In this document: positions 22,004 through 34,400 of the stretch, piece after piece
Layout of the letters: the number at the start of each line of letters is the position of its first letter
How positions within the stretch are numbered: the stretch's first letter is position 1
DNA from: Purshia tridentata
Lineage: Eukaryota; Streptophyta; Magnoliopsida; Rosales; Rosaceae
NCBI GenBank assembly: GCA_003254885.1
Contig: QANT01006347.1
Coordinates: 1-42,367, forward strand
Direction of reading: 5' to 3'
DNA: 42,367 bases
The notes under the pieces: generated by a model
The model's input: only the letters and a program-made list of their open reading frames with translations
Told to the model about the DNA's origin: nothing
The model's database searches: none
Translations under genes and position numbers: made by a program

Positions 22004-25000
22004 ATGGCTTCTTTGTTGTCTGGTGATTCCTCTAATCATGGTATGAGTGAAAGTGGTTCGTATAAATACGCTCAGGACAAACCAGAGGAAGGAACCTGTT
22101 GGTACTTTTCCAGGAAGGAAATTGAAGAAACTTCTCCATCTAAACGAGATGGCATCGACCTAAAGAAAGAGGCATATCTACGCAAGTCATACTGTACTTT
22201 TCTACAAGATTTCGGGATGCGACTTAAAGTGTGAGTTTTAAGCCTTAACTACCTTTTTCTTTTTATCCTTTATTTTCAAAAAAGTAGTATTAGTGTTATT
22301 TGGTTGTCATCAATTCTTATTCTATGTCTTTTATCAAGAACTTTGTGCATTTTCGTTTTTTAGTTTTTCTTAGATAAATTTTTATTTAATTGTATCTTAA
22401 TATGTTGTTAAATTTGTTAAAGAACAACCTGTATGTAAATGCCTGCTAGCACCTACAGTATATATTTAATTGTATCTTAATATGTTGTTAAATTTGTTAA
22501 AGAACAACCTGTATGTAAATGCCTGCTAGCACCTACAGTATATACTAATTAGTATAATAATTATAAGTTAGCAGAATATCAGAGTTATTGTTGCATGGAA
22601 TAACTGTTGAATGCTTGATGTTCTATAAAATGTTGTTAGAAAAGCTCATATGAAGTTTTGAAGGATTGTGTTCCCTTTAAAAAGCCTGGCAGGAATATAT
22701 ACAAACGTTTCTATAGTATAGAGTGTTTTCTGTGGCTTCTTATTACAACATCCAAAATGAGTGGATACACAATAATGATGGCACCATTAATTCCTCTTTA
22801 AATTCATATGCCTGATGGATTTTTGTTTGTTGTTTTTATGTTAAACTCTTCATCTGGACTTTAATTCTTGCTGACGTGGGATTTGAAGTCTAACTTCGAT
22901 TTGTAATTTTTTTTTTTTGAATTACTCAAGGATAGTCTGCACAAATTGTTTATCTCCACCTTAACTCTTTCCAAGGCCTCATTGTTGTAAAAAGTTATAG
23001 GCTATTTTACCTTACTATCTTGACCTTTGTCTCAGCTAGCCTGTTGTTTGCTTAGTGTTTCAAATTTTAGTTGTTTAATAGTTAAAACCCTCATTTGAAA
23101 TGTTGAGGATTTTTTGTTACTTGTTTAAAAAAAAAAATATTAAGGATTTATTTTGGAATCCTTATTTGTTGTCATCTGGCGATCAAAGAATTGGATGTTG
23201 GGGGATGAAATTAAACTTACGCCTACATGACCAATGGATCATCCCTTTTGGGAAGTCCAATAAAAGTGACATGATCATACCCCAACCTTCTTTTAAACCC
23301 TGAAAAAGAGATGTTTAGGACTGAGCACACTTGGAGATTGGAATATATACATTTGATTAGACATTTTATATTATTCTGGCTGTGAAGACGCATCCATGAC
23401 GATGTTGCTAATTTCTTTCATGGATGGACCCTAATTGAGGTGAAGCCAAAAGAATCATTATGAATTATGACAGTCTATGACAGTCTCTCATGGATGGGCC
23501 CTACATTTTGATAAGAATTTATTATTTTTGTAAGAAATTGAGGTGATAAGAATAAGGATTGAAGTAAATATATATGTACCTAGATTGAATTTATGTGGAT
23601 GATGTTTCAATGAAAGCATCAGATGTTTGCTTGAGAGGAAGGAGTGCTTATATGAACCTAGAAAAGATGGAGATGATTAGACATCATTCTTGATGAAGTT
23701 CTATTGATATTATTTTACTTTCTACTTTTCAGACATGGGGGTTAACTTTGTGTGATAAAAATCATAATGACACTCATCAGCCTTGTGTTATATGTGATTT
23801 CTGTTTTCCACATTGTTCATATATTTTAATGCCTTTTGTACTGATTTGCAATTTATGGATAGTATTGGTGCAATGTTTGGTAGGTTTATAAACCGCTGAA
23901 AAAGGATGTTGAAAAAAAGTTATTATATAACAAACAGTGTTAGGTTCTGAGGTCTATATGATGCTTTAGATAAGTGAAAGCACTTGCAGAGTGTTTGCTA
24001 AATATCATTGTAGAGGTAATGTGAAGTATAAAATGAACAAATTAGACACCATAAAAGTGAGCAAAGTACAATATTATAGCCAGCCATGAACAAGCAGTCC
24101 CCCAACAGAACGTTAAAAAACTGTACCATCCTCTGAACTACACAAACCTAACATAACAAAACTTAACAGTACAAAATATCAATAAATAACAGCTCCCCTA
24201 TCTGCATAAAGAGAAACAAGTGTAATATTTCTAAACTCATTAGATACTGATACAAAGAAGCACAAAAGTGCACACTATCCCACAATAGGTCCACCTCCTC
24301 AAATTTTACTTCTCCTTTTCATTCAAACCACATGAAGACCAACTTTGCCAAACTAATTGCAATTGCATTACTAACCTTTGTCCCTGTCCCCCAATCAATC
24401 AATGGGGCAAGTTAATTTTTTCCTCAACCAAATGAACATTGTTTCTCACCAAATAAAGATACACAAGAGGCTGGAATCTGACTCAACCTTGTCTCCCCAA
24501 ATGGTTTGCGCCAACATATAAGTGGAATTGGACAATGGAGAAATAAGCTATTAATATTCTAGGCTCTCACTTTACACATGATACACTATGAAGGTGATAC
24601 ACATGTAAGGCCTCCTTCGTTGAATAGTTTCATAAATATTACCCCTTCAATGAGCAATTATCCAAGCAATTATGTTTACCTTAGCCTTCCAAATAATTCA
24701 GATGGGTTGAAAAAAAAAAGAGGTGGAGGGGTTGGTTTATCAATTAACCAATTAAATTAGGATTTGCACGAAAATTTTTAGAATATTCAAGTTGCCAAAA
24801 CTTCCTATAAGAACACAGTGGATACAATGAGATTTCAATTAAATCGAAACCATAAAAAAAAATCATAATGCAAGGGCTGTAAGTAGTCATGAAATGTGTC
24901 TCCTCAAATGCTTTTTAAAGAACTGAAGAAAAGCAGAAAAAAATAAAGAAGAAGCTCTTTGCTAGTACTTATCATCGCACAACTGGGTACTTTTAAAGTG

Positions 25001-28000
25001 CAAACTGCAAAGGCACAAACACCCTTCTTTATTGTGTGTGTTCTAAAACCATTTTTCATTGATGAATTGTTGATTTTGGTATGAATTAATTCAAGATTCT
25101 TCTCGTGTTCTCTGAGAGTAAACATGTAATTGCATAATTAAACATATAATGACAGTTAGCCTGACAAAATAGGTAAGGGTATTTTCTGACACCTCTGGGA
25201 AGGTTATTATATATGTATATATATGAAAAAATAAAAAATAAATGTTTTAAAAGGCTAGTCATCCGCACTGAAAGTATCTAAATTTCTCATAGTTTCCTAC
25301 TAAGTGGTGCTTATGTTCTAAAACCGAACTAATATTGAATTGAATTTTACTCAAATAAAGTATTGTAGACTCTGAAAGCTCATGTTAGCCATTGGAACTG
25401 AGTAACATTGTAGTTCTACTGCATAGTGGATTGAATCTATTATCTTGTGCTATGACTCAAATTCTACCAAACAATTTATGATCAAAGATTCCACATGATG
25501 GTGATCCTGAACATTTTATTATGCAGACCTCAGGTAACAATTGCAACGGCCATAATTTTCTGTCATCGATTCTTCCTTTGCCAATCCCATGTGAAGAACG
25601 ACAGAAGGGTGAGTATTAACAGTCTGGAATGGCCCCCATTCCCTCTGGCTTTCTTGCTCTATTTGATTTATATCTAAGTTAGCTTTAGACTTTCTAGATG
25701 TGGTGATTGGTAATGCATCATGTTGGCTGTTTCTATTGCATTTGTTTACTCCCTCTTTCAATCTTGGAAAGGAAAATTGTTCTTATGCTTGAGAAGGAAT
25801 CTAAGTATAATGGGGCAGTTTTATGGTTTACTCCTTTCTTTCCCAAGTTAGATCCATTTAGAGCCATAATGTGATTAACGAACACATAAAGAACAGGAAA
25901 ACTGCTGAATGTGGACTGGGAGGCAGCAGTTTCTTAGGATTTCTGAGTATTTTAGTTATGGTCTGGTTGTTTAGCTGTATTTGTTTGTTCTGCTCGAAGG
26001 TTTCGTTTCTGATGCTCTGTAGTTGTAATGGTTGGGACTTCAAGCGAACCCTTAGTGGACTGCTGGTTATCCATCTTTGTATTGCTGTTCTTTCATTTGT
26101 ATAATTGTTACGTTTCCTATCCCAAATAAAAACAAAACTATTAAGGTGGAATTGATTGGAAAATGATTCCTATAAAAAAATTGGGAATATGATTTATTTT
26201 TATTAAAATATTCTGCAGACTGTTGCAACAGTGTGTATGTTTCTCGCTGGGAAGGTTGAAGAAACTCCTCGCCCACTGAAAGATGTTATCCTTGTCTCAT
26301 ATGAAATAATTCATAAAAAGGATCCTGCAGCAGTTCAGAGGATCAAGCAGAAGGTAGTTATCAATTTATCACTATATTGCTTGTACAATGCATTCCTCAA
26401 CTTATCCTCCAACACGCTTATTTTATATAACTGATGTTACTTGTTTAAGTGAACTTATTAGTTTTCCTTTTTGTCCAAAGGTAATCCTCATATGTGGACC
26501 ATTATTTTCTTCTCTATCTTACCCTAAGTTCCCAACTGCTTTTTATGTGCCCTTTGGTTATACCATTTGGAAATGCCACCTTACCTCTGTAAGTTGAGCA
26601 CAAAGACACTGTGCATAGTTGCAATGGTACATACAAATAGGTGTTAGCCGGCTGCTTAATCTCCTAGTCCGAAAGTCAAATTGCATTGCCTAATTGTTTT
26701 CTCTTTCTTCCTGTTCTTTTCCTTCATTCTAATAATTATTTTATCTAAGAATATACTACTCAATGATCCACAGATATTTTTCTGAATCTGATTTTTAATT
26801 TTTTGTTTTTGTTACAATGCAAGTATTTTTCTATTATTGTTTCTAGTTTTTTTAGTTTACTCATACACATGCAACAATAATGCAGGAGGTATATGAACAG
26901 CAGAAAGAATTAATTTTACTTGGCGAGAGGCTTGTTCTTGCAACTCTTGGTTTTGATCTTAATGTACACCATCCATATAAACCCCTGGTTGAGGCAATAA
27001 AGAAATTCAAAGTAGCTCAAAATGCCCTCGCCCAAGTTGCATGGAATTTTGTCAATGATGGGTATGCTTCTCTTTGTTCATATGCGTTGCTTGTTGTTGG
27101 CCTTTCTTCATTTTTGAACTTGGAATGTGGCATGCAGACTTCGGACGTCTCTTTGCTTGCAATTTAAGCCCCACCACATTGCGGCTGGTGCCATTTTTCT
27201 TGCTGCCAAGTTCCTCAAAGTAAAGCTTCCATCAGATGGCGAGAAGGTCTGGTGGCAAGAGTTTGATGTCACCCCACGCCAATTGGAGGGTGGGTGTCTT
27301 TGTTTCAATAAGTGATGCTACACAGCAATCAATAGTGTCCTTTCCCAGCCTCTTATTCTTTGTCCGATGAATTTTCTTCATCACCCTACACTCTTTCTTT
27401 ACTTTCGACCCCTCTAATTCTTTTTTGTTAGTGAGTGTCAGATGGTAGGTCTGTGGTCGAACTAAAATGTTTAAACTAATCAACTGGGAGAAAATGTTTT
27501 GGAGAGTTGTACACTCTCCCTCTGTCCACCCATACAATCCTGTGATCATGTCTAAATCATTAGTTAATATTCTTTTCAAATATTTTGGTCTCAGTTTCAA
27601 TTGACAATTATTTGTTGCAGAGGTTAGCAATCAAATGTTGGAACTATATGAACAAAATCGATTACCACCTTCCAATGAAGTTGAAGGAAGTGCAGCGAGT
27701 GGTGCTACTCATCTGGCTCCTGCAAGAGCTACAACTAGCAATGAAGAGCATACAACAAGCAACAGTCATTTGCAGGCTGGAGGTACAAGACCCGGAATCT
27801 CAAAGCCAGCATATAGGCCAGTGTCTGAGCAATCATATGCTGAGAATGGTGGACCTACTAGAACTACGCAAAGTCGGAGTAATGACCACAGAAGTGCTGA
27901 TTTGAAAGGTGCTTCAGATGAGAATATGGATGTTGAATTCATAGATGATCAACACCCTGAAGCAGTGCCATTGCACCAGGAGAAGGTGGGGGAAGCTCAG

Positions 28001-28666
28001 AGTGTTTCAAGGCGTAGTGAAGAAGGTCAAGAAAGAGAGATTAATTTCGGGAAACTTGAAACAAGGGAAGGAGGGGAACTAAAGGACAAACAATTTGGCC
28101 GAAATCTGGAGAATAGACAAAGTGTACTTGGCCGATCACCTCAGGAAGCTATCAAAAAAATTGACAAGGACAAGGTAAGGGCAGCACTGGAGAAACGTAG
28201 GAAATCCACTGGCGATGTGACTCGGAAAACAGATGTGCTGGATGAGGATGATCTGATTGAGAGGGAACTGGAAGATGGTATTGAACTGGCTTCTGGGAGT
28301 GAGAAGAACAAGCGGGACCGGAGACAAAGCTGGTCGAAGCCCTCAAATAGACAAGAACACGAGAGCCTGCATCACGGAAGGCATCAAGGGAGTGTTGAAC
28401 ATGGTGGACCACATTTAAGTCATATAGAAGAGGGTGAGGTATCGACACTTGATGGCAGACAAGAATCTCAGTCACCTAAATCAAGCAATCGCAAGAGAAA
28501 GACGGGAAGCCCACTAACAGTTATAGAAAGGAAGCAGCGACATGATTATGTGCCTGGGCCCCATCACCATAATCACATTGATTATACAGAAGATCACAAC
28601 AGGGTGAGCCGTGTTGGCCACACAGAAAGGGATAACAAAAGGCATCTACAGGAGAATCATGTCTGA
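22004..28666 (+). CDS. CYCT1: Cyclin T (CYCT1;4/1;5-like), P-TEFb regulatory subunit
   Basis: Six coding exons join in phase: 22004-22230, 25527-25608, 26219-26353, 26886-27061, 27138-27289, 27621-28666 (1818 nt, 605 aa). Residues about 30-255 form two cyclin boxes: [10 protein letters not shown] at the start, [20 protein letters not shown], the hallmark [16 protein letters not shown], and [20 protein letters not shown] in the second box. The 350-residue tail is polar and charged, with [20 protein letters not shown] (a short helical motif also seen in plant CYCT tails) and a His-rich end. Cyclin T pairs with CDK9/CDKC kinases that phosphorylate the RNA polymerase II tail to promote elongation and splicing. 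The first coding intron is unusually long (3.3 kb) and contains an 80-bp tandem duplication. The 605 aa is slightly longer than remembered Arabidopsis members (about 550-580 aa). Confidence 0.95.
22384..22543. repeat. Perfect 80-bp tandem duplication in cyclin T intron
   Basis: 22384-22463 and 22464-22543 read identically, each starting ATTTAATTGTATCTTAATAT and ending CACCTACAGTATAT. It lies 154 bp after the exon end at 22230. The lack of any difference means a very recent duplication or an assembly artefact. Confidence 0.92.
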
Positions 28667-29387
28667 GGTGGCGTCGACTGACCCAAAGTAATGTCTGTAA
28701 TTTTGAGCCCTAAGGTTCATCTTGATAATTTTGGCCAACTTCCATGTATGCCTAATAATTGTTGCTTCTCAAAGCCCTAGTTGGAATACAATTAAAGGTT
28801 CTTTTTGAATCTCATCTCAGCTTTTTCTGAAGATGTAACCGATGTAACCTTGTACTATAGATTAGATGATGATGATAATTTTATTGTAGAATCATAATAT
28901 TTAAAATGGAGAAGAAACCCTTTGATATTGTCTAATCAATTCAGTTATTTACACCCATTGAAACCCTCTGCTACCACCTCATACAGGCAAATGATCCATT
29001 GCTGTTAAGTTATGAACTCTCAGAACATGAATTAATGAAATAAGACAGGAGATGGCTTTCAGTCAATTAGTGTTTGTATAAATGTATTAGGTCCTCTCTC
29101 GCACGTTAGTTCTCAACTTTGAATATGCAAGTGTAAGAAAAGAGTCGGGATGAATTGTGATCAACTAAGAAAGGCACTTAATGATCTGCTTCTTCTTTTG
29201 ATGAATGAGACCTAGATACAAGTAACAAAGAGATGAGCAAACAAAAACAAGTAGTGAATTTAAAGAAAGTCTGCCACAACTATCTCATCAAATCGTGCGA
29301 GAGTGGAACCATGTGCCAAATGCCCTTTGGCGCCGGATTTGTGGATACTGAAGCCTGATCCTACCGATGACTTCATAACAAAATAGG
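28667..29387. other. Convergent 3-prime region of cyclin T and the ankyrin gene
   Basis: About 0.72 kb between the stop codons of two convergent genes. 28667 to about 28900 looks like the cyclin T 3-prime UTR; the remainder serves the minus-strand ankyrin gene. I looked here on the minus strand for a continuation of the ankyrin protein (a PGG membrane domain) and saw none. Confidence 0.5.
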
Positions 29388-30732
29388 CTACATATTATAA
29401 GCACCAGAATGCCAAGCGGACTGTATTTGGGTAGCACTAGGACCATGCCCGAAGTAAAAGTCCACGGCCTTTGAGAATTCCTTGTTGATAGCAGCCTTGT
29501 CCACTCTACGGTCTCCTGTCAAAATTCTTATAATTGGTTGATTTTTGTAAAAAGCAGCCAGATGCAAAGGAGTGTTTCCATCGTTATCTGCCTCGTTTAT
29601 AAGTCCCCCAAACTTGGGCGTTTTCAATATGTATTTCACAACACTAGTTTGACAACCTAAAACTGCACCATGGAGAACTGTTTGGCCTTTGGCATTGCGC
29701 AAATCACAAGTATCAGGCCGACAGCGAATAAGCTCTCCCATTACTTTGGTGTGTCCTGCATAGGCGGCGACATAGAGAGATGACATTCCGGATTTGTCCA
29801 AGATGTAAGAAGCAAAACTATCGTGTCGCATCAGCACTTGAGTTGCTTCACGATTTCCTTTAAATGCTGCATAGTGTAATGGAGTCCACCCAACTGTGTC
29901 AACTTGTCTAATTATTTTTGGATGGTTGGACGCCATAGTCTCCACAATGCCTAGCACATGTTGATGCAGAAAAATTAAAGTATAATCATCCATTCAATAA
30001 CGATCAATTAGTCACCACATGTAAGTATAATCATCAAGGAATCCCAAGTTATGAAAATAAACAAGGAGGCATATCAGGTGATGTCATGTAGTTACCTTTC
30101 AAGCTTATGGGTTTACGAGTTACGGCCACATGCAAAGCTGTAACACCATTAATCCCCTGAAAAGAAGGAGATAGTTGGGAGTCGCTTAAGATGTCATTAA
30201 CAATGGATGGAAAGCCATTGGTAGTAGCTAGGAACAACGGCGACTCATTAGCAGTGTTAGTTAAACAACACAACTCAGGATCGGCTTGCATTAGCAACTT
30301 GGTCACTTGATCACGACCGTATCGTACAGCAACATGAAATGCTGTATCAACTTCCAAGTTAGGCGTTCGTAGTAGCTCTTTATAGGCATCACCATTCACT
30401 GCTCCGCTTTCCTCATCAGTTTCTTGTTGCTTAGTTTTTGCATGATTAATGAGGAACTCTACTACTTCACTGCAGCCTAACATGGCAGCAACGTGCAGGG
30501 GAGTGTCGCCCTTCTTGTTGGTTGCCCAAAACAGCGGAGACTGCCTTGGGACGTTTTCAAAGAAATTTACTTGCTTGAATTCAGCAGCGATGTGAAGAAC
30601 GTTATTTTCTTTGGGCGTTTTCTGAAGAAGAAGATCGTTTAATACTTCAACATCTGTAATTCTTCTCAAGTAACCAACATTACCCGATGCTGCAGCCTCA
30701 TACAGACAAGGATCCATGGCTTTCAACTCCAT
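29388..30732 (-). CDS. Ankyrin-repeat protein of ACD6/ITN1 type without membrane domain
   Basis: Two exons, 30732-30096 and 29950-29388, join in phase (1200 nt, 399 aa): AAAG|GTAACT donor, GTGCTAG acceptor, rebuilding ISLKGIVETMA. About nine ankyrin repeats span most of the protein, with recognisable cores NNVLHIAAEF, GDTPLHVAAMLG, DTAFHVAVRYG, GVTALHVAVT, GWTPLHYAAFKG, GQTVLHGAVLG and GNTPLHLAAFYKN. This layout is that of plant ACD6/ITN1-like proteins, which normally continue into a C-terminal PGG domain with several membrane helices acting in defence or salt response. Here it stops after a short tail (KEFSKAVDFYFGH and about 20 more residues), so it would be soluble. It is either a truncated paralogue or a natural ankyrin-only form. 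A second ATG at 30717 is an equally possible start. Confidence 0.85.
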
Positions 30733-31422
30733 CTCTTTACTTTGTCAATGGTATGTTGATAAATTTCAATCCAGGAAGCCAGCTAATAATGAATTATTTT
30801 ACATATTAGTACCTAAATATGATATTATTTTAACACAAAAGTCTTTGGTTATTATAATAATTTAATAGTCTTAATTAAATATGTGGTAAAGGAACTACCG
30901 ATCCTGCAATCAAAATCTCACTTGGTTTCAATCCGATCAACCCGATCAACTTCTTGTGGTGGACTTTCTACAAAGTCTTGGTTCAACTACGGTTTTGTTT
31001 TAATTCGCGCCTGTTGCATGCAATCCAGTAATGCTTTTAACATTTTCTGGGGTACTAAATGAATTCAACCAAAATCGATTTGTCAGTTAGTTTAGATTAT
31101 TTTCTCATTTCATTGTTGTCGTTTAATTCATATAGTTCCACGGAAACCAAATTTCGCGTGCACATAACTCATCTACCCTTTCTACATTCTCACATAGTTT
31201 CAATGTTTCATTGTTAAGTAGCGATTTGATTCAAATACTGACCAAAATCGAAAACTGATTTAATTCCTTTCAGATAAAAGTGTATTGATTCAAATACTGA
31301 CCTAAATTCATGTCTAATTCAATATTCTGCCGTAAAAAATACATGATGAAGAATTTCAGCTCCTTCCTGTCAGCTCGGTTCCATTTTCTGAGATCAAGAT
31401 GCATCATCATTTTCCATGTCTC
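30733..31422. other. Intergenic DNA between CYP59 and the ankyrin gene
   Basis: Both flanking genes are on the minus strand, so this holds the CYP59 3-prime UTR and the ankyrin gene promoter. GATTCAAATACTGACC occurs twice, near 31229 and 31286. No coding signal. Confidence 0.45.
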
Positions 31423-34400
31423 TCACCTTCTATGTTCTCTGTCTTCCCTATTACCTTTATAGGCAACATCTGCACTTCTTATTTTACGAATTGGCTCATC
31501 TCTCCTGTCTCGACTGTCATCATCTACATACCTCTTTCTATGGTCTCTATCATCCCTCCTCTCAGCATGGCTATCATACTCTGCACTTTTCTTTCTATAG
31601 TCTTCATTGTCTCTCTTTTCTGAAAGGCTCTCATTAGCTGCACTTCTCTTCCTGTACTCTCTGTCACTACTCATTTCTGCAGGTCTATCACTATCTGAAC
31701 TCCTCTTTCTGTAATTTCCATCACCCCTCCTCTCTGCATAGGTTCCATCATCTGCATATCTCTTTCCACTCTCCGGCTGATCTATCTTATCATCTCTGTC
31801 TCTTCGTCTCTCCTTATGCTTCTCTCTATCACTATCTGAACTCCTCTTTCTGTAATCTCCACCCCTCCTCTCTGCACGTGTACCATCATCTGTGTATCTC
31901 TTTCCACTCTCACGTTGATCTGTCTTATCATCTATGTCTCTTTGTCTCTCTCTATGCTTCTCTCTATCACTATCTGATCTCCTCTTTCTGTAATCTCCAT
32001 CACCCCTCCTCTCTGCATGCGTACCATCATCTGTGTATCTCTTTCCACTCTCACGTTGATCTGTCGTATCATCTATGTCTCTTTGTCTCACCTTATGCCT
32101 TTCTCTATCTCTTCGGTCCTCAAGATGATCTCGGCCACTTCTGCTTCCGCCAGATCGACCTGCTTTACCGTCTCGACTTGAATCCTCTCTGTATCCTCTG
32201 CTTCTGTTGCTTTGCCAGCCCCCATCACTGGAGTCATTATTTTGTTGATCCCCATACCTCAGGTCCTTGGAACTCTGCCTATTCATTTTTTGTTTCCCAA
32301 CTCGGTTATTTGGGTCAAGGTCTTGATGTCCCTTTTCTCGTCTTGGACTTTCTGGAGTCTCTCCATCAAATACCATCTCATAACTACAATGATCATTTTC
32401 ATCAGTTAAAATATTTATAATATATGAGAGAGAGACAGAGACAGACAAAGAGAGACAGAGAGTACCAACCTAGAGTTGTTGCCTCCACCTCGCTGTGCAT
32501 TATCATCCTTTAATGTGTACATTTGAGGTTGCTGTTTGCTGCTAGAATCAACAGTGCAATCCTTCGCAATGTGATCAAGTGCACCGCATTTGAAGCAACC
32601 TTTGCCTACAGCCACAAAAATTAGGAATTGATTAACTAGAGGAGGAAAAACATTTTCACATACAAGATACATTCTGATGAAAGAGTAGAATAATGTGAGC
32701 GCCCTTGGCATATTGCAATAGCAATGACCATAGGACAAATCCTTCCAATAAAAAATAACCTCCAGGAATGTTCTAAATCATTTATTTGTCTCCAATTTCC
32801 TCTTTATTTTAACCATATTATTATTGATTTTTTACTTCTGAAAATAATGACTCAAACTCAACACCAAACTACCTAGGTGCCCTGGAGCATATTGTTGGCT
32901 GTACAACAATAAATTCTCCCAGGTGTTAATTGATCTAATATAAATTGCATATGAATTTACCAATTTGATCCAAACTAAAAACTTCCAGATCATACATTAC
33001 ATTTCCTGTATTTTGGCTTCTTTTTTTTCTTCTGCATTTTGTCAGCTAACAATTAGGCTGATGCAATGATCACACCAAAGGACATGATTCAACAAAGACC
33101 AAAAGAATGACACAGACTCCAAAAGATATTATGTCATGCAGGAAAAGACACTTGTACTAACTATTACAGATCTTTCACATTAACAATCAATCTCTCACAA
33201 CTATGATTTAAGATGTTCATGCAATTAATTAGACAGCACCACAAACAATGCCCATGGCTGGCTAAGTTGATGTTCATAGGTTCAATTCAATTTTGCTGCA
33301 GGTTGGGTAAGATGATATATGAATGTTCAGAAAATAACAAAGGGCAGAGAATGATAACACATAAAAAAAAATGGACAAAAAGGAATTAAGCATATATGTT
33401 TTCTGCGTGCTTTAAAGTCTATACCTTTGCCCATTTGGTTATCTTTGCGCCTGTACTGGGACCACAGCTTTGCAACACTCTGACTAAAGTCCACATGTAT
33501 TCTTCGGTCATCAATCAAAGTATTATCCATCTACCATAAAGAAAATGAAGAAACGAGCAAAGAAAAATGGGTTCAGATATATAAGAAATTCAAATGATTT
33601 TGCTCTTTATCTATTTAAAATAATAAGAAAACTCCCTACAAATGAGAAGCGAAAGTTTGCGCCAAGCATTTATACAACCCTTGTTGAAACTTAAAAAAAA
33701 CAGCTAAAAGGAATGGACAGCACTGGATGCTTCCGTAAGGTATTCAACATCCCAGTTCTCTATTTGGACAATCAAAACCTAACTTGTAATAAATGTTAAT
33801 CCAAGAAAAACTCTGAATGTTCAGTTCCCAATCTCAGCCTCACCAAAAGAAGGGAAGAAAACTTCAGCCCCATACATCACCTTAGTTAATGTTAAAAAAA
33901 TACAAGATTTCCATCTTCATAATGATCTTTATAAATTGTTACTATAACTAAGAACTAGATTAAGAATCAAATGAATGGAACAAGTACTTGGATTATCAGG
34001 CATGCAGGCAGGGAATGGATATTTGATTCAAGAAATAGGTAAATTCATTCTTTCAGCATACCTTAAAATATGCTTGTTCACATGCCTCTTTGGTCTCAAA
34101 TTCTGGCATTACAAAACATTTAAATGATTAGGTTACATGATCAAATATTTCAATACTACTTTAAAAATTTAAAAAGAAAAACAAGAAAAAGGACAGAGAA
34201 CGTGATAGTACTTAAGGTTGACTGTTGAACTTGTGCATAGAACTTACAAGGACGAGAATATAGGAGGTAAATATGAATAAACTTGTGCATCAGAGAACCA
34301 TACCTTCTCAAGCATGGCAGAATATATTCTACCAACAAAAGCAAAAAATAAAATTTAATAAAATAAAATTTAATAAAATAAAATCTACTCACCTATGAAC

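Noticed and set aside
28136..28475. Minus-strand open frames of 63 and 107 codons
   Set aside because: They lie opposite the last cyclin T exon, which has clear family support.
31878..32420. 180-codon plus-strand open frame
   Set aside because: It is the antisense of the CYP59 tail repeats; the open frame results from the biased codons of the repeats.
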